Shown piece after piece: positions 1 to 11,644 of a DNA stretch of 64,000 nt. Position numbers and translations under genes: made by a program. The notes below the pieces were generated by a model. It was not told the DNA's origin, ran no database searches, and worked only from the letters and a program-made list of their open reading frames with translations. Within the stretch, counting starts at the first letter, position 1. The number at the start of each line of letters is the position of its first letter. The DNA comes from Mesostigma viride (lineage: Eukaryota > Streptophyta > Mesostigmatophyceae > Mesostigmatales > Mesostigmataceae), in assembly GCA_009746045.1 (NCBI GenBank), contig RPFO01000027.1, positions 1,310,976 to 1,374,975 of the forward strand, in the 5' to 3' direction.

Positions 1-26
1 CGGACCATGGTAGCTCGTGCCTGCCT

Positions 27-153
27 GAGATGTTCATTGGCAAGCGTGGGAGGTGCAACGTGTCACCAGGCTATGATCACGTGACAATGCAATGTTGACA
101 AAGTGTCAGCAACCTTGGAATGGCATCTCCGCTGGACGCCAGCCTGTGCCACA
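27..153. repeat. Dispersed repeat, inverted partner at 50187-50305
   Basis: About 125 bp here reads as the reverse complement of 50187-50305, with a few differences and small indels. Shared landmarks are the blocks GGCAAGCGTGGGAGG, GATCACGTGACAA and GGCATCTCCGCTGGACGCC. No terminal repeats or coding capacity are visible, so the class of the repeat is unknown. Confidence 0.7.
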
Positions 154-2845
154 AATCAGTTACCACCTGCTCCAACATGGCTCCAACGTCAAAAATTTTT
201 GCACGCGGTTGTCAGCACACATCTGTCAGTCAGTCAGTCGACAGTGAGTCAACACCCCCCCCCACACGTTTTTAAAAGATTGGGGTCCAGCAGTGGTCCA
301 GGCGACCCACGGGCCGGCAGCGCTTCATTTAGACTTTTTTCCACAGCCGGCACCGTGCCGGCAACAATTTTTCTTGGCCGGTAGCCGGCGAATGCCGGCC
401 AATAGCCGGCGTAGGCCGGCCACGAGCTGGCCAAGTACCTGGCTCTGTGGACTACTAAGGAGTGTGGAGGCACTGATGGAACGCGGGAATGCTGATCGAT
501 AAACTTGATAGATGCCGGTTTGAAAACTACCGACACTCCTCACATTGTTTGTTTCACTAAATAATTATGAGGCGCGGCGTCGACCACCTGCAACGATAAA
601 TAAAACAAAAGATTCTTTCAATTTTTTAAAATAATTATTCCTGAGCGTACTCCCCTGTCGTTTTTCATAGCTACCAAACACTAAACAAAGAAAGTGTAAA
701 TAAATATTCTTTGACTGCCCAACTGAAGCGCTTCTTTTGCGGTAAAAAACAAAGAATCTCTGGCTGAAAAATGTGCTCAGTTTTACTAGCCGTCAAAAGA
801 GCAGTGCAGCCTAGTGCAGCCGGCTGGGTAGCCTGGGTTATAAAACAAACAAAGAATTATTAAATTTCGCAGCTAGTTCAACGTTTGTTTGGTAACCAAA
901 CAAACAAACTAATCACTAATTAATTGGACGGGCACATTAGCACTTGCAACCAATAAAACGCTTTTTTCTAATTCCAAAATGCTAGGGGTGCCGGCGCTGC
1001 GGTGTTGTTGTTGTTGTTCTTGTTGTGTCCCACGCCGCACATGGGCAGCAGAGAATCTACAGTGGCCGAGGGCCGGATATATTAGGCTGCGGTGTAAGTT
1101 GTGTATGTACCTTACAGCATGAGGTGGGCCCCGCCGCCCCGGCACCTAGGAGAGCCAGCCGTCTGGCCGGATCCGCGCCGGGTACTTTTCTCCACAGCCG
1201 GATCCGGCTGCCGGATCCGGACGGATCCGGCTGTAAACGAAGCGCTGCCCACGGGCTGCGATCTTAAACTTGTAGTCAAATCCTGGGCTGACGATCTTAA
1301 AGTTGAGAGCTGTAGGATCTCAAATCTGATGCGTTATACCAGGAGGGGTGACATCTCCAGGCAAAATTTCCTGGATACTAGGGGCCCGTCCCAGGGCCTG
1401 ACTGCTGCGGTAAGCGCCGGCCCCTGAATTGAAATAGGGGCTGGCGAGTAAAACGAGGGTCGGCGGCGGTGGCCCCGTATTACTGGCCCCCAATAGCGCA
1501 GCGCTACGTGGCCGAGCTGCGGCACCACGTGGCAAGATGAGGCACCACGTGGCAAGATGAGGCGCCACGTGGCTTGATGCCGGCATGCCTCTCCGACGAC
1601 AGGCAATTACTGGGCAAGACATATCACAGTACCCTAGTACCATCCGAGCTACTTATGTCGCCAAACTATCTCTGTTGGATATGACCGGCGTGGGATTCCA
1701 ACTAAACTGAACTGAACTGAACTGAACTGGGCAAGACATCTGCAGACTGCATGACAGTATAGCACGGCGCGGCGTGAGGACGGATGCCGACACAGTTTTT
1801 TGTGTAGGCATCCGTAGGCCCGTACATAGCTGGCATCCGGGGCATGGCAAGATGGGACGCCACGTGGCATGATGCGGCATGCCGCGCCTGCTGTACAATA
1901 TGGGGGCCCGAAATCTAGGGCTGGCGGCTGCATAAAAATTCGGCCCCTGGAATCTCCCCTATAGGGGCCGAAAAGATGGGGGCTAGCTAGAATTGGTGCC
2001 GGTAGCTGCACGGGCCCCTAGTATGGAAATAGGGGCCAGACATTCTGGACCGGCGGCTGCAGGATCCGGCCCCTATTTAGCTTGGCTCAATGTCACCCCT
2101 CATGTTATACCTGAGTACATAATCTATATCGCATACGACTTACCAGCCATTTGTACCTACTACAAGACCTATGGACCAAAACCAGCCCTGCGATCTTAAA
2201 GACTTTTGTGGGGATCCCGGACATAGATTGACACAATTAGTGTGATCCACTGATCAACAAGTTGAGATTGCGTACTTGTCCAATAGGACTCTTGACAACA
2301 ATAATAATTCATCAGTATCGAAAAAATCGCAAGACGCATTGATGATGCAGATTGCCACTGAAGTCGCGAAACGCTCGTTTTGCGGTTTAGTGATGACACA
2401 AAAATCGTGTACGACTGTAAAAAATCGTGTTTATAATGCGTGGCCGTTTGGAATGCATGGAGAGGTTGCAACAATTGTGTGCCGCTGCAGGGATAGTGCG
2501 GAGCTCGGTGCCGACTGCCGAGGTATGTGTCACAGCCATGATATCGATGCTTGTCGGCTCAGTACATGCATATTGATGCTACCGTGTTCCTCGCGCTACG
2601 ATGCGGCAAATCTGTATCGGCTATCGATGAAGACAATAGCAGTTCTGCCATATGTTTTGTATACAGGATGGACAGCTGGAGAATTTTGGCAGCAGTACTA
2701 ATTGATCATCAATTAGAAACGACGAAGCCGATCTGCAAACTTTTGTTATTTTTGTTTTCCGGCATGGTCCGTGATATATTTATAACAAACTGATATAAGA
2801 ATTTCCCCGCCACGTTTGTCATCAGAGCGACCTGCTGAATAATAG
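154..2845. other. Intergenic, repeat-rich, no gene recognised
   Basis: No supported coding sequence. Visible structure: a short inverted pair built on GGCAGCGCTTC with A/G-rich flanks (about 308-352 and 1190-1262), which may be ends of an old DNA element; tandem CACGTGGCAAGATGAGGC-like units at 1505-1580 and again near 1850; a short (AACTG)n run at 1703-1730; and repeated GGGGCC-containing blocks between 1380 and 2080. The segment 2220-2845 is AT-richer and leads into gene A. A TATATTTATA stretch about 70 bases before its ATG is the only promoter-like string I see, and it is weak. Confidence 0.5.
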
Positions 2846-3404
2846 ATGAAGCTGCGGTTTTGGGGAACTCGGGGCTCTATCAGCAAAGCCGGCGCCAGCA
2901 CACTGAAGTACGGCGGGAGCACGTCGTGCGTCGAAATTCGCTCTAGCCGAGGCACGTTGATTATTCTCGACTGCGGCACAGGCGCGCTGGCACTCGGGGA
3001 TGCCCTGCAAAAGAAAGGGGGGCCCATAACGGGCTATATATTTATCAGCCACACGCATTGGGATCACATCCAAGGGCTGCCATTTTTCACCCCGCTCTTC
3101 GTCCCTGGCAATACCTTCCACATTTTCGGCCCGAAGGGCCTGGACAAATGCCTGAAACAGACGTTGGAGGGGCAGATGCAGTACAGTTACTTCCCCGTCA
3201 CCGCCGATGCATTCGGCGCGGTTGTAAAATACCACGACATCGTCGAGGAGAGCTTCATGGTGGAGGACGTGCGGATATCGACGCACTACCTGAACCACCC
3301 CGCGCTGACGCTCGCATACCGAGTAGAATGCGACGGCGCCTCGGTCGTGTACTGTACGGACCACGAGATGTACGACCGCAGCCTCGCGGGGGGCAGCTAC
3401 CCTG
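2846..3404 (+). CDS. Gene A exon 1: MBL metal-binding core
   Basis: Codes residues 1-186 plus one base of codon 187. It holds the HxHxDH motif (HTHWDH, 69-74) and the NHPALT and YCTDHE motifs that supply later metal ligands. It ends ACCCTG before GTTAGT. Confidence 0.9.
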
Positions 3405-6400
3405 GTTAGTGCCGCTGCTTCTTTCCTCCCTCCCTTGCTTCCGTGCTCCCGTGCTCCCGTGCTTTAGCTGACATCACCGCCACCTCCCATCCCATGCATG
3501 CTCCTCTAGTACCTTAGTGCTCTTCCCTGCCTTCAAGCAAATATAAATAATCCTCATCTGTTCCTATCCCTTCTTCCTCACGGTGTGTCCCTCTTTACAA
3601 TTAGTCCATACACTGTTTGTAAAATTAATGCATGCACCCACCCACCACCATGATGTGCCCCCGCCCGCCCGCCGGCCCGCCCGCCCACCCACCCACCCCC
3701 ACCCGGCACCCACCTATTCACGGACCCATGCACCAACCCATGATATTTTTCCTAAAATAAGGCATCTTTATACGTGTGACCAGGATAGTATTGTACACCA
3801 CATTGTTATTACTTACCTATCTTGGAAGCTATTGTACACCACATTGTTATTACTAACCTATCTTGGAAGCTATTGTACACCTCATTGTTATTACTAACCT
3901 ATCTTGGAAGCTATTGTACACCACATTGTTATTTCTAACCTATCTTGGAAGCTATTTTACACCACATTGTTATTACTAACCTATCTTGGAAGCTATTGTA
4001 CACCACATTGTTATTACTAACCTATCTTGGAAGCTATTGTACACCACATTGTTATTACTAACCTATCTTGGAAGCTATTGTACACCACATTGTTATTACT
4101 AACCTATCTTGGAAACAGAATCAGCCATGCAGGACTCCCCCATTGAACATTCGTAATTATTGGGGGGGGGGGGGGGGGCAGGGGTGTAGCTCTGTGAGGA
4201 CTATGCTGGTGCCAGGGTATTCTCGCGTTTACTATCTAAAGTGTTCAGTTATTGACTAAACTGGTAATGACAAGTTGCTAGTTTCTTGACCATACTTGCA
4301 TATGTACGTCTCTGATGCGCGGAGTGGGGAGTGAGTAGAATGGGAACCAGCCATGCGCGCAATGAAGCTGTGCCACATGCCAACATTGCTCTTACACTTA
4401 TCCCGGCCATATTTCTGATTTTATTTTCTGCACCAGTGACGGTAAACAAGATCAGACAATATTCAAGGGTCCACCAGGCTCAGTAGTGGGCCGGTGGTAG
4501 AGAAACAGGAAGTACTAGATTGGTGCTTTCAAGTACCTGTGGACGTCTCCTGGGTAACTCTTCCATATTGCCACATTCATAGCATCATGCCACATCCATA
4601 GCATCATGCCACATCCACAGCACCATGCCACATGTATCCACAGCATCACGCCACATCCATAGCATCATGCCACATCCACAGCATCATGCCACATCCATAG
4701 CATCATGCCACATCCACAGCAATGTCATGCCACATCCATAGCATCATGCCACATCCACAGCATCATGCCACATCCATAGCATCATGCCACATCCACGGCA
4801 TCTGATGCCACATCCACATCATCATGCCACATCCATAGCAGCTGCATCACGCCACACGCGTATCGTCGCGGTCCGTAATGAGTCGGTGGGAATGATAGCC
4901 AGTTGCTGCCTATCGGGCAATGCCATGCGCCATCGCATGGGACAGGCCGGTACATAGATACATACAGACAGACGTACATGGTATGTACAAATCAATGCAG
5001 GGTAGAATCTCGACTGTTTGTGGTAGAGCAACGGGCTGGGTCATGATATAGTGCAGTTTCTGGCACCAACATGAGGATTTATTTGTGATACAGGCAGGTT
5101 TTGCAGCTGCTAATATGTGTTCGGCATTTGTAACCATCCGTTTCACTGGCTAGCTGGCTGGTTGCCCCCATGTTGTGCTCAATTCAAAACATGCCTGCCC
5201 TGATCGCTAACTAGCGATGGCCTACCGGCGTAAACATGCATATACTAACTGCATGTATGTATGTACTGCAGCTAACTAGCAATGACCTAGCGGCAACATG
5301 TTCCTAATCCACCCCCCGCAAACAATGTGTATGTACTAACTCCATGTATGTGTGCACTGCAGCTAACTAGCGATGACCTAGTTAACATTTTCCTAATCCA
5401 CCCCTCGTAAACATGTATGTACTGCAGCTCCTGGGAGCGCCGACGACCTGCACTGCAGCTTCTTCCGGGGCTGCTCACTGCTCATCCACGACTCGCAGTA
5501 CACCAAGGAGGAGTATCAGGAGAAGGTCGGCTGGGGGCATTCGACGTGGGAGTATGTCATCCACATGGCCGCGTGGGCACAGGTAAGGCCGCCTCATGGG
5601 TACGATGCTTCCAGTGATGTGCATGGGGGTACGTGGTCCACATGGCGGTGTGGGCGCAGGTAATTACTGCCTCGGTCACTGTGCAAGGGCCCGCGATGGC
5701 AACCGCTGGAGCTCTAGCTCTAGCTACCACAGCTCCACTGCTTACGGTGATTATGAGGCCGTGTCCTTGTGACCAGTGCAACAGCCTGTGGGGTGCCTTT
5801 GCCGCGGGTAGCATGGTCATCGCATGCACTGTTTGCCTAGCTTGGGCCATGGATGTAATAGCCTAGCATGAGCCGCGGGTTACCTCTCTGCATCCCTCTC
5901 ACTGTGACGCACCCAGCGGTCACCCGTACTGGACTCTCATCCCATCGCAACGCTGTGTGCTTTGGTCTTCTGCTGCCATCTGCAACAAGAGGATGCCGAC
6001 CTAGTCAACACATCCAAGAGCTCAGAGGCCTTCAAATCTGTCCGTGGCATACCATGACGATTGGGTAGTCATGGACTAAATGTTCAAGTCCAGCCTGTGC
6101 TGGTTGTTCATTGATACCGTTCTTGTGGGCACTTGCTCCTAGGGGTGAAGCCATAATGACACGCCATTACTCTCCCCCTCCCCTTTCTCTGCTTCTGTCT
6201 CCCCCCCCCCTCCCCCCCCCCTTCCGCCCCCCTTCCCCCCCCCCTTCTCACCCCCTTCTCACCCCCTTCTCCCTCTCTTCTCCCCCCTTTCCCCACCCTT
6301 CTCACCCCCTTCTCACCCCCTTCTCACCCCCTTCTCACCCCCTTCTCACCCCCTTCTCACCCCCTTCTCACCCCCTTCTCACCCCCTTCTCACCCCCTTC

Positions 6401-9400
6401 TCACCCCCTTCTCACCCCTTCTCACCCCTTCTCACCCCCTTCTCACCCCCTTCTCACCCCCTTCTCACCCCCTTCTCACCCCCTTCTCACCCCCTTCTCA
6501 CCTCCTTCTCACCCCCTTCTCACCCCCTTCTCAGCCCCTTCCCCCCCCTTCTCCCCCCTTCTCCTCCCCTTCTCCTCCCCTCCTCAACCCCTTCTCAACC
6601 CCTTCTCAACCCCTTCTCACCCCCTTCTCACCCCCTTGTCACCCCTTCTCACCCCTTCTCCCCCCTTCTCCTCCCCTTCTCCTCCCCTTCTCACCCCCTT
6701 CCCCCCCCCTTCTTACCCCCTTCTCACCCCCTTCTCACCCCCTTCTCACCCCCTTCTCACCCCCTTCTCACTCCCTTCTCACCCCCTTCTCACCCCCTTC
6801 TCACCCCCTTCTCACCCCCTTCTCACCCCCTTCTCACCCCCTTCTCACCCCCTTCTCACCCCCTTCTCACCCCCTTCTCACCCCCTTCTCACCCCCTACT
6901 CCCCCTCTTCTCCCCCCCTACTCCCCCCTTTTCCCCACCTTCTCCTCCCCTTCTCTCCCCTTCTCTCCACCCCTCCCACGGGTTTTCTCCCCCAACTTTG
7001 TCCCACTCCCCATTCTGCCCCTGCCCCCCTCCGCACCCCCCAGGTGGGCATCGTCGCCCTCTTCCACCACGACCCTCGCCGCTCCGACGAGCAAGTGGAC
7101 GCAATCCTGGCCGCCGCCCGCAACAAGATGCGGGAGCTCACAGAGGACACGGCGGGGATGCAAACCAAGGTGATCGCGGCGCAGGAGCAGTGGTCGCTCG
7201 AGGTGCAGCCCACGCCGGTGACGTGTGCCAGGGTGTTCCCGCACCCCAGCGCACCGTCCATGGACTTGGACCGCGTGCCCTCGTTGCCGACACCGCCCTT
7301 GTCCCTGTTGCCTCCCACCTTGTCCGCCGCGGTTGTGGGTTGCGCCTGCAGTGGGGGGAACCCGGATGCGCCCCTGCCCAGCCTGCCCTGCCTGGTTGAG
7401 AATACCAGCCTGCCTTGCGTGGTTGCGGATGCCAGCCTGCCCTGCGTGGCTGCGCATGGGGGCGTCGACCCTGCCCCCGATGACCAAAACGACACCAATG
7501 CCTCCTGCGCGCTGATCGATGCGCTCGCGGGGGAGGACGATTCGGCGGCCCCATCGGTCACGGATAAATGGAACGCCAAGGCAGCACTGGGGGACAAAGT
7601 GGAGGCCCCAGTCGTGGCGGATGCCAGGTTTCCTGCTGTGGCGGACGCGGAGGAGCCAGTGTTCGAGTTGGTGATGTTTGTCACGGACGCCCATGTGCTG
7701 TCGTTGCTGCGGCAGGCATTGGCGGAGGAGCCCCGCATCGTGATCTGTCATGCCGCGAGTGAGGGGGAGCTCATGGAGGTGGGTGGGGGGTGAAGATCAT
7801 GGCCATGTGCGGTGGTGATGTGTGGTGACTATGTGTTGGATGCTTGATGTTTTGTGTGGTGATGACCTATGAGTTGTGGTTGTGTTGCGATGTAGTATGC
7901 GGCTATATCTATATGGTAGTAGATGGTACTTGCTGGCCATGTGTGGTGTTTGGGGGGATAAGTTATAGCTTTCGTGTAGCTGTTGTGGGAAATCCTCTTC
8001 TGGGTTCATAAATCAGTTTCACATGCTTGCTGTAGCTTCACATCACTGTAACTGCTATGCCCAGCCGTCATTGCCTAGGTCAAGGAAATCGCCTGGGTTG
8101 CATGGCATGCAATTAAATTCCAATTCTGTGAGATCGGGGCACACTGAAAGAGGGACTGGCTACCATAGCATTTTTAAGTGTATTGCCCCTTGACATTTTG
8201 CCTTAGCGTATGTTTGTTATGTCAATCCCAGGACCCTACCCTATGTTAGTTATGTATATTCATTGGCCCTATCCTATGTTTGTTATGTCCATCCATGGAC
8301 CCTACCCTATGTTTGTTATGGCCCTATCCTATGTTTGTTATGTCTATCCATGGACCTCTTCCATGTTTGTATCTATAAACTGTTTCCTACTAGTGCGGCG
8401 GTTGTTTACCACTATCATAGTTGCTCACTAAATTCTGTCGTTAACAGTGCCGCTGTGGTCACAATTGGTCCTAGAGTAGTTCACTAATCATTACAGCATA
8501 TCCATGTTGCCATAATTGTTGGATTGGGGCCATGCATTGCGCCCTTGTGTTAGGTTCTCAGATATCTCTATGCCAAGAGAGGTAACTTGCCAGCGCCTCC
8601 ACTGCTTGCTTCTATCGTCACTGACTGAGGCATGCCCAGCATGTCTGCATGTACCCGACACCAATTGAATCTGTGTCAATATAAGCAAAACACTGGTCTA
8701 GGTCGGATGTGTAGAATTACTATGATAATCATGGCAGTGCTGGTCATCCTGGTAGAGTCACTATGACATCCACAAGATGCGGGTCAACGTCATCCACGAT
8801 CCCATCTGCTTTGCGCCCGCCTGCCCGCGCGGCCCACACTTTTCCTCTCCCCCCCTTCACCATCACGATCCCAACTGGCTGCCCTGGTATGTGCAGATGG
8901 TTGAAACTCTGCGGCCCTCCCTGGTGCTTCTGGGCAAGAACCTGCTCGGTGTCGAGGGCGGCGGGCTGGGCCTCCACCTGCGCGTGCTGGACCGCCTGGG
9001 CCCAGAGCACCCTGGCCTCATACCCATGCTCGTCTGTGAGGACGGCCAGCGCCCGCCGCTGAAGGACACAAGCGGGCTGGCGATTCGAGAGTTCCTCGAC
9101 CAGCCCTTCTCGCCAGCGTACGCGCGCACCCGCATCTTGTGCAACCTGATGCGGCGGCAATGTCGCTGGGTGGCGGCGCCGTTCCCTCCCAACGAGGAGG
9201 CGCGGCTCGCGGCGACACACGCGCTGTCACTGCTGGACACGGAGAGGGAGTTGAAGTGGGTGGCAGCATTACGTTTGTGGAATAGGAGGGGAGAGGGAGA
9301 TGAAGTGGGTGGCAGCATGCTTATTGCTGTTGTTGCGGCCGCTATGTGTGGGTGTTGTTGCGGCCGCTATCTGTTGGTGTTGTTGCAGCCGCTATGTGTT

Positions 9401-10515
9401 GGTGTTGTTGCGGCGGATGTCTGATGGTGTTGCTGCGGCGGATGTCTGATGGTGTTGTTGTGGCCGATATCAGAGGGTGGTGCCTCGGCCATACTGTCGG
9501 TAGTAGATTAAGTGGGTGGCCGGAACCTGTTAACGTTGATGCCATCTTTCTAAAAATGGTTATGGTCATGTATGTTAGCTGTCTATTGTCGCTATCTTGT
9601 CCTAAACCACAACCCTAAATAACATCGTTGTATTGTTGGTGTTGGTGTTTCATCCACCTTGTGATGTAAACCTACATGTATGTTGTATCTTGTGCAGAGG
9701 TAGACAGAGGCGATGTGGGTTTGTGGTTGTTTCTTGCATTCACTTGGGGGCTGGCTCACACTTCTACCTGGTGGAATAGCTATAGGGCCGGCTGGGGCAT
9801 CATGTGTTGGCTGGCACATGACAAGCCAACTACTTGACTAGCTGCTTTCTGACGCCCCCACAAGAACAAGTCGGCTACCCAATGCCCCATCAATGCTGCG
9901 TGCTCTCTTCGTTGTTTGCGGTCATTGGGGGTCAATCATTGGCTGGTCGTCATGTCACCAAATTCCACTACCCTGAACCCATGCCTGGCTACCCCAAGGT
10001 ATAACCTAATCATCAATCTCTGCACTTTGATTCCTTTTCTCTCACCCTGGCCCCCTGCCCGCCCCCCCCTCAGGTACGACCTGATTACCAAGATGGCGGC
10101 GGGCCTGTTCCAGACGGCGCTGTCGGTCGTGACGCTGATGGACATCGGCCGGTGCTGGATCAAGTCCTGCTCCTCGGACGACATGACGGTCGAGGAGACA
10201 CCTCGCGACACCACCATATGTGCTTACACGGTGCTGCAGAATGGTGTGATGGAGGTGGAGGACACGCTCATGGACGACCGGTTCGCAGACACCCCCTTTG
10301 CGACGAGCGGTATCGTACGGTTCTACGCGGGCGTCCCGTTGAAGGCGACCAGCGGGTTCAACGTGGGCACACTTTGCATCCTGCACAGCCGGCCCAAGAA
10401 GCTGTCGCCGAAGCAACGGGAGGAGCTGTGGAGAATGGGGGAGCTGCTCTCGCATTTCATGCAGACAGGGCACACGCCCCTGCCGCCCCGGCATAAAAGG
10501 AAGACACTGTCGTAG
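2846..10515 (+). CDS. MBL-fold hydrolase / degenerate receiver / GAF fusion protein (gene A)
   Basis: Five exons (2846-3404, 5428-5582, 7044-7778, 8897-9255, 10074-10515) join into 749 codons with matching phases (1, 0, 0, 2) and a TAG stop. Residues 1-265 form a metallo-beta-lactamase fold of the PhnP/cyclic-phosphodiesterase-like type, with ligands H69, H71, D73, H74, H151, D172 and a late FHHDP motif (H246/H247). A low-complexity linker (270-440) follows. Residues 444-570 resemble a response-regulator receiver, but the phospho-acceptor position is Gly496 and the conserved Lys before PF is Gln552, so phosphorylation is unlikely. After the LLDT linker motif (595-598), residues 604-745 are a GAF domain. 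The same domain order is known from bacterial proteins; substrate and ligand are unknown. No signal peptide or membrane segment is seen, so a cytosolic protein is expected. The start is chosen because MKLRFWGTRGS is the usual beginning of this MBL family. Confidence 0.88.
3789..4116. repeat. 41-bp minisatellite, 8 copies, gene A intron 1
   Basis: Eight head-to-tail units (328 bp), each containing TTGTACACCACATTGTTATT followed by ACTAACCTATCTTGGAAGC, with scattered single-base changes. It sits inside intron 1 (3405-5427). Confidence 0.92.
4566..4835. repeat. 19-bp minisatellite CATCATGCCACATCCATAG, gene A intron 1
   Basis: About 14 imperfect units alternating between CATCATGCCACATCCATAG and CATCATGCCACATCCACAG, with small insertions near 4640, 4720 and 4800. 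Confidence 0.88.
5251..5380. repeat. Echo copies of gene A exon 2 acceptor
   Basis: The true acceptor reads CATGTATGTACTGCAG then CTCCTGGGAGCGCCGACGACCT. Copies of the same edge occur at about 5251-5300 and 5343-5380 (GTATGTACTGCAGCTAACTAGC with ATGACCTAG). They keep the AG and the beginning of the exon in decayed form. Confidence 0.6.
5428..5582 (+). CDS. Gene A exon 2: MBL C-terminal region
   Basis: Follows an acceptor ending TACTGCAG and ends GCACAG before GTAAGG. It codes residues 187-238, including LLIHDSQYT and GWGHSTWEY, both typical of the second half of this MBL family. The one-base remainder of exon 1 joins with CT to give Ala187. Confidence 0.9.
5626..5665. repeat. Echo copy of gene A exon 2 donor
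   Basis: GTGGTCCACATGGCGGTGTGGGCGCAG followed by GTAATT mirrors the exon end GTCATCCACATGGCCGCGTGGGCACAG followed by GTAAGG, 78 bases downstream. The copy keeps a usable GT donor. Confidence 0.75.
6236..6905. repeat. CCCCCTTCTCA minisatellite, gene A intron 2
   Basis: About 670 bp of an 11-12-bp unit with the consensus CCCCCTTCTCA, nearly free of G. It lies just upstream of the exon 3 acceptor and so forms an extremely long polypyrimidine tract. A continuous open frame through it is only a by-product of the repeat. Confidence 0.93.
7044..7778 (+). CDS. Gene A exon 3: end of MBL, linker, start of receiver
   Basis: Acceptor CCCCCCAG, donor GAG before GTGGGT, 245 codons in phase 0 (residues 239-483). 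It begins VGIVALFHHDPRR, which closes the MBL fold. It then runs through a linker with a short repeated SLPC motif (SLPCLVEN, SLPCVVAD, SLPCVAAH) and ends in the first helix and strand of the receiver-like domain. Confidence 0.85.
8205..8365. repeat. TATGTTTGTTATGTC repeat, gene A intron 3
   Basis: About five imperfect units of some 30-36 bp, each with CCTATGTTTGTTATGTC and a CATGGACCCTACC-like end, inside intron 3 (7779-8896). Confidence 0.75.
8897..9255 (+). CDS. Gene A exon 4: degenerate receiver and GAF-leading linker
   Basis: Acceptor TATGTGCAG; donor chosen at AA before GTGGGT, because it gives LLDT followed by five residues and then YD, the spacing usual before such GAF domains. A competing donor nine bases earlier (GTTGAA) keeps the same phase. 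Residues 484-603; the receiver signature PSLVLLGKN has Gly where Asp is expected. Confidence 0.85.
9288..9318. repeat. Echo copy of gene A exon 4 donor
   Basis: GGAGAGGGAGATGAAGTGGG repeats the exon 4 end GGAGAGGGAGTTGAAGTGGG about 50 bases downstream, and both copies continue TGGCAGCAT. The echo includes the same potential GT donor. Confidence 0.75.
9322..9475. repeat. GTTGTTGCGGCCGCTATG repeat, gene A intron 4
   Basis: Five or six imperfect units of 24-27 bp built from GTTGTTGCGGC followed by CGCTATGTG or GGATGTCTGATG, inside intron 4 (9256-10073). Confidence 0.8.
10074..10515 (+). CDS. Gene A exon 5: GAF domain and stop
   Basis: Acceptor CCCCTCAG. Codes residues 604-749 and TAG. The order YDLITKMAAGLF, ETPRDTTICAYTVL, DDRFADTPFA, RFYAGVPLKA, GTLCILHSRP, LSPKQREEL follows the GAF fold of bacterial sensory proteins that carry the LLDT linker. 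Confidence 0.92.
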
Positions 10516-10533
10516 GGGGCATCAATGCTGGTC

Positions 10534-10539
10534 AATAAA
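10534..10539 (+). other. Possible poly(A) signal of gene A
   Basis: AATAAA lies 19 bases after the TAG stop of gene A. No TGTAA signal of the kind used by some green algae is obvious nearby. Confidence 0.35.
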
Positions 10540-11633
10540 TGTAGCCATGCGCAGCTGCAGGAGTGTGCATCTGCGTTGCCGTGTGAAAATGTTGTCAATG
10601 CATGGCTGACCGTGAACAAAATGACAAAATGGCCTTATCGGGGGCCAGGGAGCGTTGGTGCGCTGCCCCGTTTGGGTTGCGTTATACTGTGTGTTATTTA
10701 CCCGAGCAAGCTTGGGTATGGTAAGGACGGGCTCAGAACTTTTTTGTTGCACTGGCAGATGTGACCAGCTTTGAGCTCAAAGATGCCGGCTGCCGGTCAT
10801 GTGGCTTTGGGGAAAGTGCCACGGGAAAAAGCGAGAGGCCTGTGCGAGCCAAGTATGGCGATCGACTATCTACAAAAGTGCCCATTAGGCATGCCTCATG
10901 GCCTCTCTTTGAAGCAAGATTTTGCGCAGCTAAGGGATGCTGGCAGAATTCATTTGGCTGGAGTATGGATGGCCCTTCTTTGTTTCAAGTGCGCGACATC
11001 AAACTTTTCCCGGGAGGCACCGGCCCGGAAATCTCTTCACGGTACCGAGTGAACTGGACCGTACAGATCCAAACTTCAGTGCGTGCGACAGGATCGAGGA
11101 AAAAGTACTTATGACTATTATGATTAAATTAAATTAAATTATAACATGCCTCCGTTGGGAGATCATGTAGCACATATTCATTGATGGATGGTGGAGCGGA
11201 GAGAGCCGCGTAATCTAACTAACCTAATGCTAATCTACCTAGTCTGAAAAAATCCTAACTATCCTACTCATCAAAACGCCGCCTCCTCTTGGGGGGAGGT
11301 GGCTTGCCCACAGGGTCGGGCGTGTGAGCCTTGACAATCTTCTGCCACCGCGTCTTGTTCTGCATGGCAGTCCAAAGAAGGGAGAGAGAGTGGATGCGGT
11401 ATTCAAACTTGGGACTTATTATTTTTTCAAAACTTAGCCCTAACCCGGAGAAGACAAGCGTACAACACGGGAAAACGTATGTTGCCGGACGGAGAAGACA
11501 AGTGTAGAACTCGAATAGGTTTGTAAAACCGTCCGGTAAGTTAACCTTGACGGGGTAACATAATGACCTTTAGACATGACACCAGGCTGTTAGCCGTCAT
11601 GACATGGGTTTTTCTGCTATTAGCTACCTATTA
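10540..11633. other. Intergenic, no gene recognised
   Basis: Short open frames here have no recognisable content. The only recognised element is a short LINE tail (11112-11177). The last 150 bases show two GCTGACGGCGG motifs of the half-LINE 5' end described next. Confidence 0.5.
11112..11177 (-). mobile_element. Severely 5'-truncated LINE 3' tail
   Basis: AACATGCCTCCGTTGGGAG followed by ATCATGTAGCACATATTC is the reverse complement of the half-LINE 3' end seen at 13600-13670. It is followed on its own strand by repeated TTTAA units, as expected for the tail. It is only about 65 bp long. Confidence 0.65.
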
Positions 11634-11644
11634 ACGGAGCCAGA

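Noticed and set aside
6111-7043. Open frame of 300 Pro/Ser/Leu-rich residues in front of gene A exon 3
   Set aside because: It is the translation of the CCCCCTTCTCA array. The exon 3 acceptor at 7043 and the phase of exon 2 show that this part is intron.
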